Source of the DNA: Lewinellaceae bacterium
Lineage (GTDB): Bacteria > Bacteroidota > Bacteroidia > Chitinophagales > Saprospiraceae
Direction of reading: 5' to 3'
Assembly: GCA_020636105.1 (NCBI GenBank)
Contig: JACJYL010000001.1
Span: 3,906,001-3,970,000, forward strand
DNA length: 64,000 bases
How positions within the stretch are numbered: position 1 is the first letter of the stretch; each line of letters starts with the position of its first letter. The notes beneath the pieces are model-generated. The model made no database searches, was not told the origin of the DNA, and worked only from the letters and a program-made list of their open reading frames with translations. Shown here in pieces: positions 1 to 8,804 of this stretch. Both the position numbers and the translations under genes were made by a program.

Positions 1-720
1 GTAGACCATAAGGATCAAGAGGGGAACAGCCTTTATAAAATCGTTAACCCCCACAAGCTTGTATTGAAAATTGATTCGGATATTCCGATCACGTCGTTGA
101 CAGAGGCGGTCAATAACCGCTTAAAACTTCAGGGAGAAGCACCGATACAGGCCCCCGTAATATTAGGCATACGCCCGATGGGGATCTCCCAATTGACTTC
201 CATCCTGGAAATTGATTTGAACTTGAAAGAAGCGTCTTTGCTGGAAAATGAGCAAAAGAAAGAAGACTTTACCTTCTCGATCCAGCCCTTTGTAAAAAGC
301 GTTCCCGAGGCCCTGTGGAGTCCGGAGTCCTTGAATACAAAAGATAAAACGCCAAAGGAAGCGAAGGTGATAAGGAATACGCTGGCAGGTTTGATCATCC
401 AACCAATTGAAAGGCCTATTCCCAAAGGTACGCCGGAATTTGACCTGAAGGGTAAGTTCAACCCTGTAACAAAGCAGCTCGAGTGGGAACGAAGTTTCTT
501 AAAGACCGGGCCTGATAATAAAAAAACCACAAGAGATTCGATAAAAAAAGCTGATGATAAATCCTCGGTGGCCATTGATATTATGAAAGCATTTTACCTG
601 CTGGAAGACGAAGCCATTGAACCCCAAACGATTAATCATCAAAAATGGGAAGCGTATGTAGATGAATTGCAGGATGATCCTGTGATATCAGGGATAGGCG
701 AAATTCCTCAATACGAATAA
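1..720 (+). CDS. Unrecognised protein, 5'-truncated by the window edge
   Basis: The frame is open from base 1 to a TAA at 718-720, so this is the last 239 residues of a longer protein; a TTG at 64 is internal rather than a start. I recognise no domain. The visible part is hydrophilic, with no membrane segment. It has a beta-rich first half (repeated short hydrophobic runs such as APVILGIRPMG and TLAGLIIQPIERPIP) and a lysine/aspartate-rich stretch near residues 165-185. It ends in an acidic tail (DELQDDPVISGIGEIPQYE). The next gene starts 32 bases downstream on the same strand and four more follow with short gaps, so it is probably inside an operon that begins upstream of the window. No function can be assigned. 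Confidence 0.8.
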   Translation, partial: VDHKDQEGNSLYKIVNPHKLVLKIDSDIPITSLTEAVNNRLKLQGEAPIQAPVILGIRPMGISQLTSILEIDLNLKEASLLENEQKKEDFTFSIQPFVKSVPEALWSPESLNTKDKTPKEAKVIRNTLAGLIIQPIERPIPKGTPEFDLKGKFNPVTKQLEWERSFLKTGPDNKKTTRDSIKKADDKSSVAIDIMKAFYLLEDEAIEPQTINHQKWEAYVDELQDDPVISGIGEIPQYE

Positions 721-752
721 TAAAAATGACCAAAAAAATAATGACGATATAG

Positions 753-3083
753 ATGGCGAATGATGCATCAAAAATAGAATGGAAAGAGGAGAAACTCGTT
801 TTTATCCAACATAGCCTTCCAACCATGCTGGCAGGGAAATACCATTTTACTGCCGATGTCACGGGGATCGAGGATAAAAATGGTGCAGCCGTTGGTGGAT
901 TAGAAGGAAATTCACAAACCTTTCACGTTGATGCTCCACGGTTTACCCTGGATGTGGGAGGCATCTATGCAGTGTATCCTCCGGACGGGCATTATGGGCA
1001 TGTAAAAACAAGCCTGCCCCATATCGTTTTTAACCGAAGGACTTTACCGTGGGAGCGAACCATTGATGGTCAATTGGCTAAGGATGCTGCCAACCCCATA
1101 CCCTGGATGGCTTTGCTTTTGTTGTCTGAAAAAGAGATACTTGAAAATAAGGAAAAGCCCATTAAAATACAAACCGGTTCCCTGAGCGATTTGGAGGTAA
1201 AGCAGGACAACATAAAGCGCCCTGCATTAACACTAAATCCATGGGAAAAGGTAGACTTAAGCCAGCCTTGTCAATATATAGATATACCGGGAGCGTTATT
1301 TAAGAACATAGCCCCGCCCCTGGAAGACTTGCCTTTCCTGGCTCACGTAAAAAAGGTATCTGTCGACCAGAATAAAGAAGCGGCCAGTATCGATGATGAC
1401 GGCTTTTTTTCTACCCTCATCTGTAATAGAATGCCTTCAGTCAATCAGGAGGATCCAGATTCAGGCTTACATCATACCGTTTTTCTGGTGTCCCTGGAAG
1501 GGCATCAGGACACGATAGAAAAAAAAGGTGAATTAACAAATGAAACGTCCGTTCGGGTAGTTACCTTTTATCAGTGGAGTTTTACCCAGGCTGCCGGCAA
1601 AAATTTTAAAGAACTGTGTGAAGATTTAGCCGTCAATCAACTTAAGTACCACCCTGATCTTCCTGATAAAGAAAATCCTGATTCACCAGCTTCAAAGGAA
1701 AAGCAAGCTTCCATGGCGGCTTTAGAGAAAAATAAGGCTTTGCAAAAAGCTTTTGAGTATGGTTATGTTCCGTTGCCGCAACATACCCGAAATGGCCTTG
1801 AAACGTACGCCTGGTACCGGGGACCTTTAAGCCCGAATTTTGTTCCTACTGACCCCCGGACCAGGATCTACCGAAGTGCAGACAAGGCCCTTAGGTATGA
1901 TCAGGACACCGGCCTCTTCGATGCTTCCTATGCCGCTGCCTGGCAACTGGGCCGCATGCTTGCCCTGAAGGATAGTTTATTTAGTAAAGATTTATTTACC
2001 TGGAATAATCAATATAAAGCATTGGAAAATACTTCTTCCGCTTTAAATACGGTGATACATACCTTACCTGGCGTGGGCAAAGAACAATGGGAAAAGTTAA
2101 TGCCCAAAATAGAAAAGCAGAAAGCATCCAGCGATTCCGAAGAGACGGAAGTATCCAATGATTCCGAAAAGCAGGAAGCCTTTATTTTCGAGGATCTTGT
2201 CCAGGCTTTTTTAACCGAAAAATTCAACCCGGGAGAGGAACAGGTCAAAGACAGCCCTGAAAAAAAAACCATCAAAAAACTGGATCCTGAACGTCCCCCT
2301 ATTCCCCAAACCCTCAGGAATTGGCTGGAAGATAAATTGTTGCTCTTCGATGTTCCTTTCAACTACCTGGTGCCCAATGAAAAAATGCTGAAAGAAGAAA
2401 CCCTCGCCAATTTTCACATGGATTATGGCTGGATCGAATGTTTGTTGGATGGTGCCCTGAGTATAGCATGGACAAGTGATTCTGAGAACCTGATGAACCA
2501 GGTTATGGAGAAAGGGCCTTGGTCCAGGATAAAGAACCAAGCGGATCAAATGGCTGCGGAGTTAAAAGAAATTAAGGACAAAGACAAGGTCATATCTCCT
2601 TCTTTGAACGGGTTTATTTCCGGCTTCATGTTGCGGTCCAAATTAATATCGGGCTGGATAGGGGTTAAAGTATTTGCTAAAGGAGTAGATGCGAGTTTAG
2701 AAGATGATCTTGATTGGCTGGTTCCTCTGCGACTGGAGCGTATTAAAGACGATATTCTGTTTTGTTTATTCGACCGAAAAGTCAGGCAAATAGTGATCAT
2801 TCAGCCTCCGGAATCCATGCATTTTGGACTGGAAGAATCAAGTAAGGAGAAATTTTTAAAGCACCCTAGAGTTGCGGAAAAAGGAGATTTATTGGGAACA
2901 ATTGATACGCAAAAAAAAGTAGAAAAGATTCCTTTTCGCAACAAGACATTAAAAGTTTTGGACATTAAAAAAATGGCCAAAAATATGCAACAAGTAACCG
3001 GTCAGAAAACATTCACCTCGGCCCAGTTTGCCTTTCACATGGTTGAAAGCCCGATACTTTTCACTTTGGAACTTAAGTATTAA
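753..3083 (+). CDS. Large conserved-looking protein of unknown function (776 aa)
   Basis: ATG at 753, 32 bases after the preceding stop. There is no signal peptide or membrane helix, so it is probably cytoplasmic or exported without a cleavable signal. Motif-like stretches suggest a real folded family: LPHIVFNRRTLPWERT near residue 95, PWMALLLLSE near 115, LPFLAHVKKV near 195, WYRGPLSPNF near 355, and a helical stretch with SYAAAWQLGRMLAL near 395. A charged Glu/Lys/Ser-rich linker covers about residues 445-515. The C-terminal third is mixed alpha/beta. I cannot match it to a named Pfam family from memory. It is followed after 10 bases by another very large unnamed protein, so the two are probably co-translated and may form a complex (inference). 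Confidence 0.85.
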   Translation: MANDASKIEWKEEKLVFIQHSLPTMLAGKYHFTADVTGIEDKNGAAVGGLEGNSQTFHVDAPRFTLDVGGIYAVYPPDGHYGHVKTSLPHIVFNRRTLPWERTIDGQLAKDAANPIPWMALLLLSEKEILENKEKPIKIQTGSLSDLEVKQDNIKRPALTLNPWEKVDLSQPCQYIDIPGALFKNIAPPLEDLPFLAHVKKVSVDQNKEAASIDDDGFFSTLICNRMPSVNQEDPDSGLHHTVFLVSLEGHQDTIEKKGELTNETSVRVVTFYQWSFTQAAGKNFKELCEDLAVNQLKYHPDLPDKENPDSPASKEKQASMAALEKNKALQKAFEYGYVPLPQHTRNGLETYAWYRGPLSPNFVPTDPRTRIYRSADKALRYDQDTGLFDASYAAAWQLGRMLALKDSLFSKDLFTWNNQYKALENTSSALNTVIHTLPGVGKEQWEKLMPKIEKQKASSDSEETEVSNDSEKQEAFIFEDLVQAFLTEKFNPGEEQVKDSPEKKTIKKLDPERPPIPQTLRNWLEDKLLLFDVPFNYLVPNEKMLKEETLANFHMDYGWIECLLDGALSIAWTSDSENLMNQVMEKGPWSRIKNQADQMAAELKEIKDKDKVISPSLNGFISGFMLRSKLISGWIGVKVFAKGVDASLEDDLDWLVPLRLERIKDDILFCLFDRKVRQIVIIQPPESMHFGLEESSKEKFLKHPRVAEKGDLLGTIDTQKKVEKIPFRNKTLKVLDIKKMAKNMQQVTGQKTFTSAQFAFHMVESPILFTLELKY

Positions 3084-3093
3084 ATCAAAATTG

Positions 3094-6000
3094 ATGAGCG
3101 AGAACGTACCATATTTTATCGTGCCGGTGGATTTAAAAGCCTTTATTTTCAATGGGGTTGCTCCATCTCCCCATGATCAATGGAAAGACCTGGGATTGGA
3201 TTATGACAATATCGAAGGACTGGTGGGGAGTAAATTGGAAAAGGGAGGCTTATTTTCATCTATCAGGATTCCCAGCCAGGAAGTGGGTATTCACTTGCAT
3301 TGGACCTTACCCTCTGCGCTTACTCATGGTATTGTTTATAAAGAAGAATTGAATTTCCCTGCTGTGCCGAATCGTTGGCTGGTATTGAGAATACATAGTG
3401 AACAAGACGACCTAAAACATAAAGCCTGGGTGATAGAAAGTGATTATACGGAGGATGACGACTGGTCACTCAATTGGCTGTCCATGGATGAGAAGGAGGG
3501 GTTTGTTTCCAAAAAAATTGGGAAGGTTATGTCCTTTGAGGACTGGACGGAGCCGGATGAAACAAGAGAAACACTAACGGCCATGGCTCCAGGCAATCCT
3601 GCTTTTTCGGCATTGTATAATAGCTGCCAGAATGTTTTTGGCTTTCATGATAAATTAGAGCATTTGGATAAGACGCAGAAATTAACTTTTACTTACTTAG
3701 TGGTGGGCTGGTATTCCGATGGACAACTGGACCCACTTAATCCTGCTGGCAAGACAGACAAAAAATTATGGGAGTTGCGCCTGGAAGAGCTTAAAAAAAG
3801 ATGGGAGCACCCGGGCACATGGCCGGAAACAGGACAGGATACCATTTGTCACTCGGCACTTCATGAGGTCGTTTGGAGTAACAATGAAGACAAAACGGCC
3901 CCGGTAATAAAAACCGCTGTGAATACCGTATTGGGAAATACTGCGGTAGAAGGGCTTAGTGCCCGGTTATCCAAACAAACGAAAGCGGATGAAAAATTGC
4001 TCTCTGCCTTTCAATATGATTTATTAAAAGAGGTGAAAACACGGGGTGAAATTGAATCCCAAGTCCACGAGAGAGGGTTTGCGCCCATAGGAGGAGGAAC
4101 GGTTTGGGAGATCGAACGCACCGATGAGGCCAAAGAAAAGGAGGAAGAAAAATTGCCGCCTTTTCCGGACCTCACTTTTTTCAGGGAGGCTGTTGTAAAA
4201 GAAACTAATGAGGCAAAAAAAACTGATGAACCCAAAGAAGTGGCTCTGGAAAAGAAGGCTCTGGAAAATTTAGCAAAATTGAAGACCTCATTCTATCAAC
4301 TCAATAAGGATCAAAATTCATATGATGAAAAGATCCGAAGAAAAAATTCCCTGCAGGTTGAATTCAGAGCTGCCTGGGACCGGGAATTATTAGATAAGGT
4401 GGCGGTTGAAAAAATTAAGGAAAGTAAGGAGATCAAGGATGTTCAGGCTGAAATTGATTCGCTTATTAAGGAAATAGAAATCTTATCGGATAAACTCGGT
4501 TACGACCATAATGACGGGTACCGTTATGGTACTTCCCAAAAAGAGATACATGAATTATTGGGTTATACCCAGGAACCTGAAAAAAATGACAAAGGCAATC
4601 TTACCTTAAATGCCAAAGGCAAATACCGGCTGGCCCGAAAAAAAATGCCCAACTTTTGGCGACCACAAGATCCGGCTTTGTTGTTTTACGGGCCAGGTAT
4701 CGATGACGCAGATAAATACCGCCAGGAAGATTCGAATGAAAAAGTGAAAGGCAGGTTGATGGAGGGGGTAATCGATAAGGTTTTATTGCGGACGGAAAAA
4801 ATATCGAAGGAATGGGTTTCTGTTGAAGATGCCGGATTGCCCGCTTTTCCATTGGCCATTAAACCAGATATGCCCCTGGATGTGGTCGAAAGCCTGTATT
4901 TTGAAATGCTCCTGATGGATCAAATTGCTGCGATAAAAATGGCAGAAACCTTCTTTTCCACTAAAAGTGGTAGAGGAACGGATAATGATAACCACAAAAG
5001 TTTAGGTGAGGCTATTAAGAATTTCTTAAACCCCAAAAAACCTATTGAGGCGCAACTCCAAAATCAATTATTGGGATTCCAGTCAGCCGATGGAGGCAGT
5101 ATTACTGCAAAAGATATTTTCGACATGGGGAGACAAAAATATTTCGCCTCCATTGGGCAAACCAGGTGGCAATCGCCCTGGACGCCTTTGTTTATGTTGT
5201 GGGAAATAGAATGGTACCCGGATTACAAAAAGCAGGCAGATAGCTGGGAATTTGATTTTTCCAACTGGGAATGGGATAAAACCCAATACAGCTGGAAAGG
5301 GGATGTCAATACTGAAAATAAAATGGTATTCGAGGGTAAAACTTTGTTGTCAAATGTGGCGGAGCAATTACTCAAAAGCAAATTGCAAGGCTTTGATAAG
5401 TTGAGTCAAATCAATCTTTTGTCGCAATCTTTGGACGGGCTGACCGATTGTTTGCTGATGCAAAAACAGGCCATCAGGCTTCCGTTAATGGAAAAAAATG
5501 AAGGGGACAAAAAGATTCGGCGTATTGAGAATTTAGATCAATACGAGTCGAAGAGTCATTATTTCCTCCCCATGTCAGATAGTATAAAGGAATCGGCACC
5601 CAATTTTTTTCCTTTGAGGGCCGGCCATATAAAAATCAGGCAACTCTGGATCGTTGATTCTTTTGGTCAGATTCAATATGTTGGAAAAAGAGATACTTTA
5701 AAGGAAACAACCAATTTTTCGGGTAGTTTGATCGCTGCCAGTGACAATCAATCTAAAGCGAAACACCTTTTTAGGTTGCCGCCCCGGCTTTGCCAGGCCG
5801 CCCGGTTGATGTTCAGATGGAAATCTGCGAAGCATGCCGATCAGGATTCCAATTCCGACCCTTCCACCAGTCCTGTATATGGATGGATTTTGTATCACCG
5901 GATAGACGAAAGTTTATGGATTTATGATCAGGAAGGCATGGCCCTGGGAGCCCTTTTTTATATTTCGGACAACCAGCCTTTTGGATGGCGAAACGCCCCG

Positions 6001-6837
6001 GTTAAGGGCAATGAAACGAAGGATCAAAACATGGAGGCTGTCGTGAAAGATGAAACTTTGCGCCTTTTTGTGCAAAGCTTGCAAGCTTCTGGAAAAACCT
6101 GGGGAGATCTGAAAAAAGTACTGGAAGACCTGGATGTTTCCTTCGGCAAAAAAGGCCAGCAGTATAGCAATAACCTGGCCCACCAGGTAAGTCAGCCTTT
6201 GGCCCTTGCCAGGGCTTCGGTTGGGTTGGAATCTTTTGGCCTTCCTGCTTATCCTCAAACGAATAATGCAACCTGGGATGAGAAAACTCAATTGGAGGCC
6301 CGGGGCCTTCAGAATATAAAATTTAACCTTAGCCTGGGAAACCGTGAGCATAGAAACGATGGTCTGGTAGGGTATTTTCTGAATGATGATTTTGAAAAGT
6401 TAAATCTGGCTCATGGTTTTGAGCCTTCCAAAAATGAGTATTTCGGAGCCGGGCAAATTCAACTTGGGTTGAATGCCCCAAGGCTCGACCTTACCTTGTT
6501 AATTGACCCAAGGGGAGGGGTGACTGCCAGAACGGGTATTCTCCCGGAGAAATTTATTGACCTGCCACAGGAATATATCCAGGAACCTTTGGAGAATATG
6601 GAATTATATATCCAGACGACACCGGTACTTAGCGCCCTGGATGAACTGAATCTTCCCCTTCAGCAACAATCCAGGAAGTGGTCCTGGTTTTTTCTCGATG
6701 AAAAGGGGAAATGGGGACATAAAGAAGCTCATCCCGGATCCGCCAATAATGATTTTAAATCCCTCGGCCTCCAGGAAGGATTTTTGAAATTGGAAAAAGA
6801 AGGGGTTATAATACAAACACAGGAAGAAGAAAAATAA
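3094..6837 (+). CDS. Very large protein of unknown function (1247 aa)
   Basis: An in-frame ATG exists at 3028 but lies inside the previous gene. The ATG at 3094 is 10 bases after that gene's stop and gives the clean N-terminus MSENVPYFIVPVDLKAF, so I use it. No signal peptide or transmembrane helix. Conserved-looking motifs include GIHLHWTLPSALTHG and FPAVPNRWLVLR (residues 65-100), VFGFHD, YLVVGWYSDGQ near 220, NFWRPQDPALLFYGPG near 520, PWTPLFMLWEIEWYP near 700, RAGHIKIRQLWIVDSFGQ near 850, and PVYGWILYHRIDESLWIYD near 930. Residues about 387-468 are a Glu/Lys-rich heptad-like region predicted to be coiled coil. The order of aromatic-rich beta blocks around a coiled coil suggests a structural or scaffold protein, but this is inference. 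I do not recognise a named family. Confidence 0.87.
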   Translation: MSENVPYFIVPVDLKAFIFNGVAPSPHDQWKDLGLDYDNIEGLVGSKLEKGGLFSSIRIPSQEVGIHLHWTLPSALTHGIVYKEELNFPAVPNRWLVLRIHSEQDDLKHKAWVIESDYTEDDDWSLNWLSMDEKEGFVSKKIGKVMSFEDWTEPDETRETLTAMAPGNPAFSALYNSCQNVFGFHDKLEHLDKTQKLTFTYLVVGWYSDGQLDPLNPAGKTDKKLWELRLEELKKRWEHPGTWPETGQDTICHSALHEVVWSNNEDKTAPVIKTAVNTVLGNTAVEGLSARLSKQTKADEKLLSAFQYDLLKEVKTRGEIESQVHERGFAPIGGGTVWEIERTDEAKEKEEEKLPPFPDLTFFREAVVKETNEAKKTDEPKEVALEKKALENLAKLKTSFYQLNKDQNSYDEKIRRKNSLQVEFRAAWDRELLDKVAVEKIKESKEIKDVQAEIDSLIKEIEILSDKLGYDHNDGYRYGTSQKEIHELLGYTQEPEKNDKGNLTLNAKGKYRLARKKMPNFWRPQDPALLFYGPGIDDADKYRQEDSNEKVKGRLMEGVIDKVLLRTEKISKEWVSVEDAGLPAFPLAIKPDMPLDVVESLYFEMLLMDQIAAIKMAETFFSTKSGRGTDNDNHKSLGEAIKNFLNPKKPIEAQLQNQLLGFQSADGGSITAKDIFDMGRQKYFASIGQTRWQSPWTPLFMLWEIEWYPDYKKQADSWEFDFSNWEWDKTQYSWKGDVNTENKMVFEGKTLLSNVAEQLLKSKLQGFDKLSQINLLSQSLDGLTDCLLMQKQAIRLPLMEKNEGDKKIRRIENLDQYESKSHYFLPMSDSIKESAPNFFPLRAGHIKIRQLWIVDSFGQIQYVGKRDTLKETTNFSGSLIAASDNQSKAKHLFRLPPRLCQAARLMFRWKSAKHADQDSNSDPSTSPVYGWILYHRIDESLWIYDQEGMALGALFYISDNQPFGWRNAPVKGNETKDQNMEAVVKDETLRLFVQSLQASGKTWGDLKKVLEDLDVSFGKKGQQYSNNLAHQVSQPLALARASVGLESFGLPAYPQTNNATWDEKTQLEARGLQNIKFNLSLGNREHRNDGLVGYFLNDDFEKLNLAHGFEPSKNEYFGAGQIQLGLNAPRLDLTLLIDPRGGVTARTGILPEKFIDLPQEYIQEPLENMELYIQTTPVLSALDELNLPLQQQSRKWSWFFLDEKGKWGHKEAHPGSANNDFKSLGLQEGFLKLEKEGVIIQTQEEEK

Positions 6838-6860
6838 CTTTTAAATTAAAAAACGAACAG

Positions 6861-8786
6861 ATGGATTACAAAATTGAACCGGAAAACAACTGCTTGAATA
6901 GCTTGGAAAAAAATACTGGCAAAAAGCTTAGTTATAAGCTTTCTGGGACTGAAAGTAATGATAAAATGGCTGCCATCCACCTTATCAAGGTAGAAGGCTT
7001 AAGTATAATTACTGACGGTAACCATGTGTATACGCCAGGTTATGTTTATGATGGAAATATTACTTATGATAGAACAAAAACAGGCGCGGATTTTAAAATG
7101 GGGCAAAAACTAAAAGATTCTTTTGTTTTTGAATTTGAAAATGTCTATTTAAATCCGAACCATAACCCGGAGATAAAGCAGGCCACGCTAAAAGTTACCT
7201 TATTCGGGAAGGATAAGGAAAAGGAATTGGCTCAACTCCCTGCGTTCGTTCGTATAGCCAAAAATGTAAATACCATTGAATACTTCCACATTAATCCTTC
7301 CTTTCTGTATAATTCAGGAGTAGTCAAACTTTCCTGGAAATGCCGCAATATAAGTGAATACAGTATCCATTATGCAGATGGTGGTGAAGTTGATATTGTA
7401 GGTTCTGAAGTTCTTCCTGAAATAGATGATAATGGCGTTTGCGAAGGAATAAACCTGCCAATAAAAATTGTTGACACTTCCGAAGAGGCAACACATATTT
7501 ATTTGAAGACTTCCAAAGGGGAACAGGTCGCCAAAGAAATTAACAAAAGAAAAATCATTACTCCTAAAACTGGTTGGAATACCACTGCTTTGTCACAAAT
7601 TGTGAAGAAAAAAAAGGAAATAAGCGAAATACTGCAATTGATAGGGAATGAATATGATTACAAAATCTGGACATTGGGGAGGTACAAAAAAGAAGGATCT
7701 ATTCGACTTTGGCAATCAAATACAGGAGGCACGGACGATTGGGAACCAGTGGGCGAGGAAGCAGCAGCGATCGAAAAAGAAGAAGGAAAACCCATTCGAC
7801 TTCGGCAATCTAATACAGAAGGCACGGGAAATTTGGAACCAGTGGGCGAGGGCGGATCTGCCATCATAATTGAGGAAGCGGATCTTCACCGGCCTTCGGT
7901 ATTCTATGCCAGTGCAAAAAATGAGCCTGCCAGGCTTTATTTTATTGGGGGAAGTTTACTCGAGATCCGCAGTGAAAGCGCCTCCAACCAGTTATGTAGT
8001 TATGATGTGGATGTATCCAGAAAAATCAAGAATCGGAGACAAGAGCACGAGCCGATAAAAGGGGATCCCATCATGGGACATTCCTGTGTTGTTTTTCCTG
8101 ATGCTAATGGAATCGACAATATTTGGGTGATAGGCGGACTGGATGAATTCGGAAACGGGCTCAATGAAGTCAAACGGTGGGACGGTAAACAATGGCACCA
8201 GGAAACGACCCCTGAAGGATTTCCCGCAAGGTGCCAGTTTTCGGCGACCGTTTTAAGGGATGCTTCAGCCCCGGAAGACATGGATAAAATGGAGATCTGG
8301 ATCGGAGGAGGTTTTGAAGCCTTTGAAGGAAATCCGGTAAGGGATATATGGAAGTACAGTAAAACGAAGAATGGGTGGTCGTGGGGGCAGGTTTTCGATA
8401 TTGAAAAAAGATCACCCATGACCATTTGTGAGCATTCTAAATGGCTCGTCGCTGCGGCCCTTATCTCCATGGAAGGGAAAATATTCCTTACGTATGTCAC
8501 CAAAAATCAGGATGGCCGGGAAATTGCTCATTGCTGGATTGTCTTCGACAATGAATATAAAACCGGAGACATAACCAGAGAAGGTTACAGAAAGGGGGCA
8601 CCTGGAGGTAGCCCATCTGTTGGATGGGATAATATCCTTTTAGGCGGGGGAAACTCCTATTGCCTCCAAACACTCGGGTTCAATGGTTGCGTATGGCTCA
8701 TCGCCCAGCAAGATAGTAAACAGGATTATATTAACCTTTCAAAAATGTATTATTTAGTTCCGGAACAAACAAATAAAAATTCCTAA
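6861..8786 (+). CDS. Kelch-like beta-propeller protein with internal duplication (641 aa)
   Basis: ATG at 6861, 23 bases after the preceding stop, same strand. No signal peptide. The N-terminal ~220 residues are beta-rich and Ig-like; YNSGVVKLSWKCRNISEYSIH resembles the hydrophobic pattern of Ig-fold adhesin domains. From about residue 330 onward there are kelch-like blades: FYASAKNEPARLYFIGGS, then GIDNIWVIGGLDEFGNGLN, then MEIWIGGGFEAF, then DNILLGGGNSYCLQ, each with a Gly-Gly pair after a hydrophobic strand. Just before the propeller a 93-bp segment is tandemly duplicated (7701-7793 and 7794 onward; RLWQSNTGGTDDWEPVGE versus RLRQSNTEGTGNLEPVGE). Kelch propellers usually bind proteins or sugars. 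Its partner here is unknown, but the operon position suggests it works with the two large proteins upstream. Confidence 0.85.
   Translation: MDYKIEPENNCLNSLEKNTGKKLSYKLSGTESNDKMAAIHLIKVEGLSIITDGNHVYTPGYVYDGNITYDRTKTGADFKMGQKLKDSFVFEFENVYLNPNHNPEIKQATLKVTLFGKDKEKELAQLPAFVRIAKNVNTIEYFHINPSFLYNSGVVKLSWKCRNISEYSIHYADGGEVDIVGSEVLPEIDDNGVCEGINLPIKIVDTSEEATHIYLKTSKGEQVAKEINKRKIITPKTGWNTTALSQIVKKKKEISEILQLIGNEYDYKIWTLGRYKKEGSIRLWQSNTGGTDDWEPVGEEAAAIEKEEGKPIRLRQSNTEGTGNLEPVGEGGSAIIIEEADLHRPSVFYASAKNEPARLYFIGGSLLEIRSESASNQLCSYDVDVSRKIKNRRQEHEPIKGDPIMGHSCVVFPDANGIDNIWVIGGLDEFGNGLNEVKRWDGKQWHQETTPEGFPARCQFSATVLRDASAPEDMDKMEIWIGGGFEAFEGNPVRDIWKYSKTKNGWSWGQVFDIEKRSPMTICEHSKWLVAAALISMEGKIFLTYVTKNQDGREIAHCWIVFDNEYKTGDITREGYRKGAPGGSPSVGWDNILLGGGNSYCLQTLGFNGCVWLIAQQDSKQDYINLSKMYYLVPEQTNKNS
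7701..7880 (+). repeat. 93-bp in-frame tandem duplication inside the kelch-like gene
   Basis: Two adjacent copies start with attcgact(t/c)(t/c)ggcaatc at 7701 and 7794 and run through gaaccagtgggcgagg. The period of 93 bp adds 31 residues without breaking the frame. The copies differ at several bases, so the duplication is not brand new. Confidence 0.8.
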
Positions 8787-8804
8787 CAAATAATAACTCA
8801 CAAT

